Assembly: GCA_027080125.1 (NCBI GenBank) | Contig: JALWSW010000004.1 | Coordinates: 3,723 to 32,716 of the forward strand | Source of the DNA: Campylobacterales bacterium | GTDB taxonomy: Bacteria; Campylobacterota_A; Desulfurellia; JAADFJ01 | Reading direction: 5' to 3' | DNA length: 28,994 nt | Shown: piece after piece, positions 23,230-28,994 of the stretch | How the letters are laid out: every line of letters starts with the position of its first letter | Numbering within the stretch: position 1 is the stretch's first letter | Notes under the pieces: model-generated | Seen by the model: the letters and a program-made list of their open reading frames with translations, nothing else | Database searches by the model: none | Told to the model about the DNA's origin: nothing | Program-made: the position numbers and the translations under genes

Positions 23230-23339
23230 TTTACCTCTTTGCAAGCTTACCGGATAAAAAACACAAAGTCAGCAATTCAAGCAAAAATCATTGACAAATA
23301 AAAACCGTATAATAAACATTTCGTTCATACATCTTGATT

Positions 23340-23416
23340 TGGTGCCCTTGACAGGAGTCGAACCTGTGGCACAGGGATTAGGAATCCCTTGCTCTATCCA
23401 TCTGAGCTACAAGGGC
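23340..23416 (-). tRNA. tRNA-Arg (anticodon CCT)
   Basis: Acceptor GCCCTTG/CAAGGGC, D-stem GCTC/GAGC, anticodon stem AGGGA/TCCCT with loop TTCCTAA and anticodon CCT, T-arm ACAGG-TTCGACT-CCTGT, and an encoded CCA end. 77 bases. Reads the rare AGG codon. Confidence 0.97.
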
Positions 23417-23425
23417 ACACCGGCT

Positions 23426-23454
23426 ATCCTAAAACAGTTTCTGTTTTTGTCAAC
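23426..23454 (-). promoter_or_regulatory. tRNA-Arg promoter
   Basis: On the minus strand: TTGACA (complement of 23449-23454), a 17-base spacer and TAGGAT (complement of 23426-23431), about ten bases before the tRNA. The spacer contains the small dyad AAAACAG/CTGTTTT. The rest of 23455-23553 shows nothing else I can name. Confidence 0.6.
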
Positions 23455-23553
23455 AAGACAAATCCGTTTTAATAATGCTGAATAAAACGGCTTTGCTTAC
23501 CACAAATATGATTTAACCTGCAATCTCAATTTCTGCCGAGTATGTTCGGATGT

Positions 23554-23763
23554 TCAATGTTTTAAAAAATAGAAAAATAGAGATAAAACTATGCTTAGCA
23601 ATATACTGGTGCCAATGGGAAAATAGAATGTGAAATTTTTCTTATGAATCAATATATCACCGGGCAATCTTGGAATATTCATGCTGCTTAAAATAAACAA
23701 AATCCCGGCTGCCAAAATGAATATCACCCCTGTTACAAAAAACAATCTCCATAATTCATTCAT
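23554..23763 (-). CDS. DUF2905-type small membrane protein
   Basis: A 69-residue membrane protein with two hydrophobic segments separated by a short loop bearing NIPRLPGDILIHKKNFTFYFP. The LPGDI motif in the loop is the hallmark of the DUF2905 family; its function is unknown. I chose the ATG at 23763, with AAGGGA nine bases before; the upstream TTG at 23784 is less likely. It follows proC by about 100 bases on the same strand. The position near yggS and proC recalls the yggS-proC-yggT order, although this is not YggT. Confidence 0.8.
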   Translation of the reverse strand: MNELWRLFFVTGVIFILAAGILFILSSMNIPRLPGDILIHKKNFTFYFPIGTSILLSIVLSLFFYFLKH

Positions 23764-23870
23764 TAAAACATTTCCCTTCAACAATATTTACACCGTTGGT
23801 TAGTTTTCCAACAGCTATAAAACAACAGAGAAATCTTTCCGCCATAAAAAGGCTAAACTCGCAAAATCAA

Positions 23871-24680
23871 TCATCTGCTTCCCAAATCTCTCGACCTTTC
23901 TGTGGCAGCAGCTACCGCGTCTATCAGCGCAGACCTGAATCCCCTCTGTTCTAAAACCGACAATCCGTATATCGTTGTTCCGCCCGGCGAGGTTACCATA
24001 TCTTTGAGCTGTTCAGGATGAATCTTGGTTTCAAGCACCATCTGAGCGGCGCCGGTAACGGTTTGAGCCGCAAGCAAAGTGGCATTTTGCCTGTCAAGAC
24101 CCATTTTTACCGCACCGTCCGCAAGCGCCTCAATAGCAGCAAAGATATACGCAGGTCCCGATCCGGAAAGACCGGTAACCGTATCCATCAAAGATTCATC
24201 ATTAATAATTGCCGTTCTCCCGACCAGCGAAAGAAGAGCAACCGCCGCTTCACGATCATCAGCAGTTGTTTTCGGTCCGCAAAATATACAGCTTGCGCTT
24301 TGACCGACAAGCGCGCATATATTTGGCATCACTCTTATCAGGCGACCGTTATTTTTCAGATGAACTTTTATACCCTCAAGTTTTATACCCGCAGCAATTG
24401 AAATTATAAGTTTTTCATCATTTACTGCTTGGCTTATCTCATCCAAAACATCAAATATCCTGTTCGGCTTCACCGCAATTATGACAACATCAACATTACT
24501 TACCAATTCGCTATTGCTACCGGTCAGATTTATACCGAATTCCTCGGCAACTCTCTTGCCTTCTGCAGGATCGGAAACAAAAATCTGTTTTCTGTTGAAA
24601 TTTTTAGATATAATTCCTTTAATAAGCGCACCGCCCATCTTTCCGCTTCCTATAAAGCCTATATTCTTTTTCATAAGCAT
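23871..24680 (-). CDS. proC: Pyrroline-5-carboxylate reductase
   Basis: Last step of proline synthesis: reduces pyrroline-5-carboxylate with NAD(P)H. The 269-residue protein starts with the Rossmann motif NIGFIGSGKMGGALIKGI, has VIIAVKPNRI and IISIAAGIKLEGI in the middle, and ends with the family signature SGSGPAYIFAAIEALADGAVKMGL and DMVTSPGGTTIYGL. The ATG at 24680 stands seven bases after GGAGGT, which decides it over the ATG at 24734; that earlier codon would overlap yggS. It follows yggS by 22 bases, a very common pairing. Confidence 0.96.
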   Translation of the reverse strand: MLMKKNIGFIGSGKMGGALIKGIISKNFNRKQIFVSDPAEGKRVAEEFGINLTGSNSELVSNVDVVIIAVKPNRIFDVLDEISQAVNDEKLIISIAAGIKLEGIKVHLKNNGRLIRVMPNICALVGQSASCIFCGPKTTADDREAAVALLSLVGRTAIINDESLMDTVTGLSGSGPAYIFAAIEALADGAVKMGLDRQNATLLAAQTVTGAAQMVLETKIHPEQLKDMVTSPGGTTIYGLSVLEQRGFRSALIDAVAAATERSRDLGSR

Positions 24681-24702
24681 AACAGCACCTCCGCCCATTC
24701 TT

Positions 24703-25395
24703 TCATTTTGATATACAGCAAGCTCGATTGCCAAAGATTGCCCTTCCGATTCTTATCATAGTTGAGCCCTCTTCAATGGCAATATCAAAATCAGCGCTCA
24801 TGCCCATTGAAAGGGTGTCCATTTTTAGACCGGATGCTATGCATTCCTCAAACAGCAGCCTCATTTTTCTGAAATAAGCTCTTGTTTGCTCTTTATCATC
24901 AGTCTTTGGCGGAATTGTCATAAGACCTCTAAGATTTATATTCTCCAAGCGGTAAATCTCTTTGGCAAAATCTACAACATCCTCCGGCATAATGCCGTTT
25001 TTTTGAGGCTCCTTGCCAATATTTATCTCTATGCAAATATCTATGCTTTTGCCCAGCAATTCAGCTCTTCGACCGATTTTTTCAGCTGTTGAAATATCAT
25101 CAATTGAATCTATGCTGTCAAAAAGCTCAACCGCCTTGTTGATCTTGTTTTTTTGAAGATGCCCTATAAGATGCCAGACTATCTCAAATTCCGAAAGCAG
25201 AGGAATCTTTTTTGAAGCCTCCTGCACCCTGTTTTCACCGAAAATTCTACAGCCTGCTTTATATGCGGATTTTATGCTGTCTGTTCCAAAGGTTTTGGAA
25301 ACAGCCATAAGAGAAATCTCAGAGACGTTTCGTCTTGCCCGATCTGCCGATAATGCCATCAATTTTCTTATATTAGTCAGGTTTTCATCTATCAC
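24703..25395 (-). CDS. yggS: PLP homeostasis protein (YggS/PLPBP family)
   Basis: A single-domain fold-type III PLP-binding protein with no known catalytic activity, which buffers cellular PLP and affects amino-acid metabolism. PLP Lys K34 in MAVSKTFG, then FGENRVQEASKK, WHLIGHLQKNKINKA, DSIDD, and IRIGRAIFG near the end. 230 residues from the GTG at 25395. I prefer this GTG because GGAGG stands six bases before it, and the ATG at 25434 lies inside the -10 element of its own promoter. Followed by proC in the usual order. Confidence 0.95.
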   Translation of the reverse strand: MIDENLTNIRKLMALSADRARRNVSEISLMAVSKTFGTDSIKSAYKAGCRIFGENRVQEASKKIPLLSEFEIVWHLIGHLQKNKINKAVELFDSIDSIDDISTAEKIGRRAELLGKSIDICIEINIGKEPQKNGIMPEDVVDFAKEIYRLENINLRGLMTIPPKTDDKEQTRAYFRKMRLLFEECIASGLKMDTLSMGMSADFDIAIEEGSTMIRIGRAIFGNRACCISK

Positions 25396-25433
25396 GGACT
25401 TCCTCCAGCTTTTTATCAATTCAGCCTTATGCA

Positions 25434-25463
25434 ATCATACTACAAATTGCATAGCATAGTCAA
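25434..25463 (-). promoter_or_regulatory. yggS-proC promoter (divergent half)
   Basis: On the minus strand: TTGACT (complement of 25458-25463), an 18-base spacer and TATGAT (complement of 25434-25439), about 39 bases before the GTG start. Its -35 is one arm of the palindrome AGTCAA-CTA-TTGACT. Confidence 0.6.
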
Positions 25464-25466
25464 CTA

Positions 25467-25495
25467 TTGACTTAGATCTCCTTTCTCTATATAAA
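25467..25495 (+). promoter_or_regulatory. Promoter of the aldolase gene (divergent half)
   Basis: TTGACT at 25467-25472, a 17-base spacer and TATAAA at 25490-25495, 34 bases before the ATG at 25530. The -35 forms the second arm of the palindrome with the yggS promoter. Confidence 0.7.
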
Positions 25496-25529
25496 ATATG
25501 TATGACCGATTTTTTTCAAGGAGGTATAA

Positions 25530-26435
25530 ATGGACAGACAACTTATTCCTGCTGATGTTCCGTTTGACAGACGGGTCGAGTTTATGGAAAATTATGATAT
25601 GATCACTCAAAATAGCGGAAGACTGATGCTTTTTGCCGGTGATCAGAAGGTTGAACACCTCAATAAAGATTTTTATGGCGAAAATATAAGCAAAGATGAT
25701 TCAGATCCTGAGCATCTTTTCAGGATTGCAAAAAATGGCAGAATAGGCGTCTTTGCCACTCAATTCGGGCTTATCTCAAGATATGGGACAGATTACAGGG
25801 ATGTTCCCTATCTTGTCAAACTCAACTCCAAAACCAATCTTGTCAAAACCGGTCAGATGGACCCGTTCAGCAATCAATGGTTAAGCGTTGAGAGCGTGGC
25901 AAGATTTAGAAAACAGTCTTCGCTCAAAATTGCAGGAGTCGGCTACACTGTATATATTGGAAGCGAATTCGAATATAAAATGCTTCAGCAGGCAGCAACA
26001 ATAGTTAATGAAGCTCATCAGAACGGACTAATCGTAGTACTATGGGTTTATCCAAGAGGAAAAGCGGTAAAAGATGAAAAAGATCCGCATCTTATAGCAG
26101 GAGCAACCGGCGTTGCGGCATGCCTTGGAGCAGATTTTGTAAAAGTCAATTATCCGGCAGAAAAAGGCAAGCAATCAAAAGAAATATTCAAAGAGGCGAT
26201 AGCTGCCGCCGGAAGAACAAAAGTTGTGTGCGCAGGCGGATCTTCAACAGACCCAAAAGAATTTTTCCAGCGACTCCATGACCAGATTTTCATCAGCGGA
26301 GCAAGCGGAAACGCAACCGGAAGAAATATACATCAAAAAGATCTTGCAACAGCGGTAAGAATGTGCAATGCAATAAGCGCGATTACATTTGATTCAAAAT
26401 CGGCCGACGAGGCAATGAGAATTTATCAAAGCTGA
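25530..26435 (+). CDS. Class I fructose-bisphosphate aldolase (DeoC/LacD/FbaB superfamily)
   Basis: A 301-residue Schiff-base aldolase of the COG1830-type group. The catalytic Lys is K205 in CLGADFVKVNYP, preceded by LWVYPRGKAV and followed by KVVCAGGSST, the phosphate-binding Gly-rich strand. Near the start GRLMLFAGDQKVEHLN is the other active-site strand, and FISGASGNATGRNIHQ is the second phosphate loop. It probably cleaves or forms fructose 1,6-bisphosphate in the cytoplasm; related proteins act on other sugar phosphates, so the substrate is inferred. AAGGAGG stands before the ATG. No other sugar gene lies beside it. Confidence 0.88.
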   Translation: MDRQLIPADVPFDRRVEFMENYDMITQNSGRLMLFAGDQKVEHLNKDFYGENISKDDSDPEHLFRIAKNGRIGVFATQFGLISRYGTDYRDVPYLVKLNSKTNLVKTGQMDPFSNQWLSVESVARFRKQSSLKIAGVGYTVYIGSEFEYKMLQQAATIVNEAHQNGLIVVLWVYPRGKAVKDEKDPHLIAGATGVAACLGADFVKVNYPAEKGKQSKEIFKEAIAAAGRTKVVCAGGSSTDPKEFFQRLHDQIFISGASGNATGRNIHQKDLATAVRMCNAISAITFDSKSADEAMRIYQS

Positions 26436-26487
26436 GCTTTCCGATTGAATTTATAACTCTGACTAACAGAAAAAATACAAAAAACCG

Positions 26488-26516
26488 TTGACAACCTAAG
26501 TTTCTTTTTGTATGAT
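26488..26516 (+). promoter_or_regulatory. Promoter of the substrate-binding protein gene
   Basis: TTGACA at 26488-26493, a 17-base spacer and TATGAT at 26511-26516, 27 bases before the ATG at 26544. Confidence 0.7.
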
Positions 26517-26543
26517 ACCATATATTAACCTTTTGGAGGATAT

Positions 26544-27632
26544 ATGGTTATTATATTGTTATTGGTATCGTTACTTTTTTATGCGCCCTCTTATGCTTCG
26601 GATAATCTTAAAATAGGGGTATATCTTTCTATGACCGGTCCTGTAGCCGCTTGGGGGCAAGAGGAGTGGAAAGGAATAAAAGTAGCTCATGAAATGGAGC
26701 CGTTTGCAAAAGGCAGAAAAATTAAATTGATTCTGCAGGATAATGCAAGCCATCCCGAAACCGCTGCGTTATCGGTGGAATGGCTGATTGATAGAGGTGT
26801 AAAAGCAATTATCGGACCTGTAACAACAACAAACGCTCTGGCAGGTCTTGCCTTGACCGAAAAGGCAAAAATCGCAGATATCATACCTTCTGCAAACGGT
26901 CTGCATCTTACCGACGGCAAAAAATATGCCGCGCGAGTCTGCTTTACCAATGATGTTCAGGCAAACGTTATGGCTCAGTATATTGCAGCAAAATATTCCA
27001 CCGGTGTTGTAATCAGCGACATCTCTCAAGATTATTCTGTTGATCTGACGCGCTTTTTTGTCAATGATTTTAAAAAACTTGGAGGAAAGATCATAAAAAT
27101 ATACCGGATAAACAGTAATGATACTGATTTTTCCGCTATTGCCACAGAAATTAAGCAGATAAAACCTCAATTCATCTATATGACTACATACTACAATGAG
27201 ACCGCACTGTTTGCAAGATCGTTCAGAGAGCTTGGCGGGAAAGCCGCCATTTTTTCCGGTTCCGCAGCAGCCACAGATTCATTGATAAAAATCGGAGGAA
27301 AAGCTGTTGAGAGGCTCACCTTCACTGACGACTATGACCCGAAAATCATAATAACAAAAAAAGGGAAACGGTTTGCAAAGCTTTTTAAGGCAAAATATGG
27401 AAGATTGCCCGATTCTGCTGAAGCGTTAGCCGCTGATAGCTATCTGTATCTTGTCAGCTCCATCGATAAAGCCGGTCTTGATGCAAGACAATTGGGTAAA
27501 ACTTTGAGAAATAGCCGTTTTGAGGGGGTAAGCGGAATAATAAGGATAAAAAACGGAAAAACAGACAGAACGGTCGTAATACGAACGGTCAAAAACGGTA
27601 AATTTGCACCGATAGCCCTGTTTTTTCCGTAA
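26544..27632 (+). CDS. Branched-chain-amino-acid-type ABC transporter substrate-binding protein
   Basis: A 362-residue periplasmic protein. Residues 1-18 (MVIILLLVSLLFYAPSYA) form a short signal peptide with cleavage probably after YASA-like ASYA. The mature part begins LKIGVYLSMTGPVAAWGQEEWKGI, the classic LivJ/LivK-type start, followed by VKAIIGPVTTTNALAG, FIYMTTYYNETALFAR and SGIIRIKNGKTDRTVVI. It would bind an amino acid, carboxylate or aromatic acid outside the inner membrane. GGAGG precedes the ATG. No permease or ATPase gene is nearby, so it is an orphan in this window. It converges with a 2-base gap on the next gene. Confidence 0.9.
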   Translation: MVIILLLVSLLFYAPSYASDNLKIGVYLSMTGPVAAWGQEEWKGIKVAHEMEPFAKGRKIKLILQDNASHPETAALSVEWLIDRGVKAIIGPVTTTNALAGLALTEKAKIADIIPSANGLHLTDGKKYAARVCFTNDVQANVMAQYIAAKYSTGVVISDISQDYSVDLTRFFVNDFKKLGGKIIKIYRINSNDTDFSAIATEIKQIKPQFIYMTTYYNETALFARSFRELGGKAAIFSGSAAATDSLIKIGGKAVERLTFTDDYDPKIIITKKGKRFAKLFKAKYGRLPDSAEALAADSYLYLVSSIDKAGLDARQLGKTLRNSRFEGVSGIIRIKNGKTDRTVVIRTVKNGKFAPIALFFP

Positions 27633-27634
27633 AA

Positions 27635-28459
27635 TCAGGTTTGCTTGTTCACAGAATTGTCCTTGCCGGCAATCAACGATGCTATCAGAGCCAAGCTGTT
27701 GTTTATCGGGGTTGCCACTGAATATCTGCGTCCAAGCTGAGCAATATAGCCGTTAAGAAGAGTAGCTTTTGCTTCCAGGTTTTCATTCAGGCGCCCCTCA
27801 TAACAGGAAAGCCAGTTCGGGTCAGTCAGCTTTTTCTTAAACTGGCTGACATAATCGCCGAATGGAAAATCAAGAATACCAGCAGCTTCAACGACCTTGA
27901 TAATCTCAGCCACAAGAGATCTGATAGCGTTGCCTGTCTCATAGTTAATCAAAATCCTCTTTCTTGCTGCAACAGCAAACAGCATTAAAGAGGAATCGAT
28001 TAAAATTTGTTCCCATTTCTTCCTTGATATCTCAATCTTACTCAAACATACAGCCTTAACCCTGCTGCCTGCAAATAGACTTGCAGCTTTATCTGCATAA
28101 ATTCCATTCTCAAGTGAGCCAAGATAGATTCTCTGTTTTTCCTCATCATAAACAAGATCAACCGTTCTCTGTTTGCCAAACAGTCTGGCTGCACAGTATT
28201 CATTCATCAAGCCCGCCGAATTAATGATTGCAAAGCAATCGTTCTTGCCTGTTTTTATCGATTCAAATCCAGGTTTCTCAAAATAGAAATCATCGGTTAT
28301 CAAAACAGCATCATAATCGTTTTGAATAATCATTTCAGAACTATTAAAAAAAAGATTGCTCCCGTTTTTCCCATTCAGCATATTTATAACATGAATCTTG
28401 TTTATAAGATTAGCTGTTTTCAGAGCCGTTTTATCTATCGAGGGTATCAGCAGTTTCAT
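27635..28459 (-). CDS. Degenerate ketopantoate-reductase-like protein
   Basis: About 274 residues that follow the PanE/ApbA plan but lack its key parts. The C-terminal half matches best: TLLNGYIAQLGRRYSVATPINNSL is the family end motif. In the N-terminal half, the Rossmann GxGxxG is missing: it opens MKLLIPSIDKTALKTANLIN, and the usual NG(x)xNE reads NSAGLMNE. By eye the catalytic Lys and Asn (KL..N) are replaced (WEQILIDSS), and the active-site Glu region (TEID) reads EAKAT. So it is probably not an active ketopantoate reductase. I chose the ATG at 28459, which overlaps the end of aroK by 29 bases, without a good ribosome binding site. Confidence 0.65.
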   Translation of the reverse strand: MKLLIPSIDKTALKTANLINKIHVINMLNGKNGSNLFFNSSEMIIQNDYDAVLITDDFYFEKPGFESIKTGKNDCFAIINSAGLMNEYCAARLFGKQRTVDLVYDEEKQRIYLGSLENGIYADKAASLFAGSRVKAVCLSKIEISRKKWEQILIDSSLMLFAVAARKRILINYETGNAIRSLVAEIIKVVEAAGILDFPFGDYVSQFKKKLTDPNWLSCYEGRLNENLEAKATLLNGYIAQLGRRYSVATPINNSLALIASLIAGKDNSVNKQT

Positions 28460-28949
28460 AATCAAGTTTCGACAAAATTGCATCAAGAGCAATATTTACG
28501 GATTTGGAGCTATCTATTCTAAACTTTGCTTTGCGATAAAACTCAATCCTTTTCTTGTAAAGCTCCCTGAGCCAGCCCTTTCCGTTTTTAAGAAGCGGTC
28601 TATCGATTCTGCGTCTAATCCGTGTATAACAAATCTCAAAAGGGCAATCGAGAAAAAACAGTGTTCCTTTTTGCAACATCAATTGCACGGTTTTTTCTAC
28701 GCAAAACGCCCCACCACCGACAGAAAGAACCACCGCTTCAGGCAAATCAAGTATCTCTTTTATTGCATTGTATTCCAGCTCTCTGAAATGCTGCTCTCCT
28801 TTTTTTTCAAAAATATCTGAAATTTTGCCAAAACGCCTTTCAATAACTCTGTCGGAATCAAAAAACGGCAAACCTATCCTTTTTGACAGCTCTTTGCCTA
28901 TCCTGGTTTTGCCCGAACCCATAAACCCGACTAAAATGATACTTTTCAT
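28431..28949 (-). CDS. aroK: Shikimate kinase
   Basis: Phosphorylates shikimate with ATP in aromatic amino-acid synthesis. 172 residues. Walker A is GFMGSGKT (8-15), the shikimate-binding Asp is in FFDSDR, the Arg in FRELE, SVGGGAF is the second substrate loop, and RRIDRPLL the lid. The start is the ATG at 28949, after GAGAG and nine bases from the 3' end of the upstream tRNA; the reading frame continues further upstream into the tRNA but that part is not coding. A possible operon with the next, degenerate gene. Confidence 0.95.
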   Translation of the reverse strand: MKSIILVGFMGSGKTRIGKELSKRIGLPFFDSDRVIERRFGKISDIFEKKGEQHFRELEYNAIKEILDLPEAVVLSVGGGAFCVEKTVQLMLQKGTLFFLDCPFEICYTRIRRRIDRPLLKNGKGWLRELYKKRIEFYRKAKFRIDSSKSVNIALDAILSKLDYETADTLDR

Positions 28950-28958
28950 CAACTCTCT

Positions 28959-28994
28959 TGGTGCGAGCGGGGAGACTTGAACTCCCACGGATAT
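28959..28994 (-). tRNA. 3' part of a tRNA, probably tRNA-Leu, cut by window edge
   Basis: On the minus strand the sequence shows a variable-arm end ATATCCGT, T-arm GGGAG-TTCAAGT-CTCCC, acceptor 3' strand CGCTCGC, then ACCA. The anticodon is outside the window. The long variable arm ending points to a class II tRNA and the T-arm/acceptor resembles tRNA-Leu; tRNA-Ser or Tyr are not excluded. Confidence 0.75.

Noticed and set aside
23291..23313. Plus-strand promoter TTGACA ... TATAAT before tRNA-Arg region
   Set aside because: Both boxes are perfect but only 11 bases apart, and no plus-strand gene follows.
1..28994. Mobile elements, CRISPR arrays, prophage or integration sites at the four tRNA genes
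   Set aside because: No transposase, integrase, direct repeat array or tRNA-end duplication was seen; the genes beside the tRNAs are housekeeping genes.

Overview
This window reads as a dense stretch of chromosome from a Gram-negative, probably anaerobic bacterium with moderate-to-low GC content. Three things suggest a Deltaproteobacteria/Desulfobacterota-like lineage: a non-mevalonate isoprenoid pathway, a NifS/IscU/TusA/DsrE sulfur cluster, and a CoA-transferase plus CoA-ligase operon of the kind used in anaerobic aromatic or acyl-CoA metabolism. The taxonomic guess is weak because no rRNA or other strong marker is present. I see no phage, transposon or CRISPR signal. Intergenic gaps are all under 300 bases and many neighbouring genes overlap. 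GTG and TTG starts are common.

Layout. 1-893 (minus): a thioesterase, xseB and the start of ispA, leaving the window at the left edge. 887-3486 (plus): a strong promoter drives tRNA-Leu(CAG), then metK and ahcY, which make SAM and recycle SAH. 3520-3579: a nested, bidirectional terminator between convergent operons. 3604-6422 (minus): tRNA-Val(CAC), ispD, ispF, a flavodoxin-like protein and a ThiI-like tRNA sulfurtransferase candidate. ispF has no ATG, GTG or TTG start and overlaps ispD. 6440-10221 (plus): ilvE, polA and an Rrf2-family regulator. 10223-12736 (minus): cysteine desulfurase, an IscU-like scaffold with a C-terminal DUF59/MIP18-like domain, TusA and a DsrE-like protein.

12798-18830 (plus): the most unusual region. 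A strong promoter, a possible 15-codon leader and one tight operon encode two dissimilar class III CoA-transferase subunits, four small proteins (two with four-cysteine metal sites) and a benzoate-CoA-ligase-like enzyme, ending in a terminator. Only the second CoA-transferase keeps the expected catalytic Asp. The promoter closely resembles the divergent iscS promoter, which suggests one iron- or redox-sensing regulator, possibly the Rrf2 protein at 9799, could act on both.

18829-23454 (minus): YmdB-like phosphodiesterase, APC permease, short-chain dehydrogenase, glycerate 2-kinase and tRNA-Arg(CCT). 23554-25463 (minus): yggS, proC and a small DUF2905 membrane protein, diverging from a class I aldolase (25530) across a palindromic double promoter. 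26544-27632 (plus): a solitary branched-chain-amino-acid-type substrate-binding protein. 27635-28994 (minus): a tRNA-Leu-type tRNA cut by the right edge, aroK, and a degenerate ketopantoate-reductase-like protein.

All assignments come from reading motifs by eye; no database search was run.
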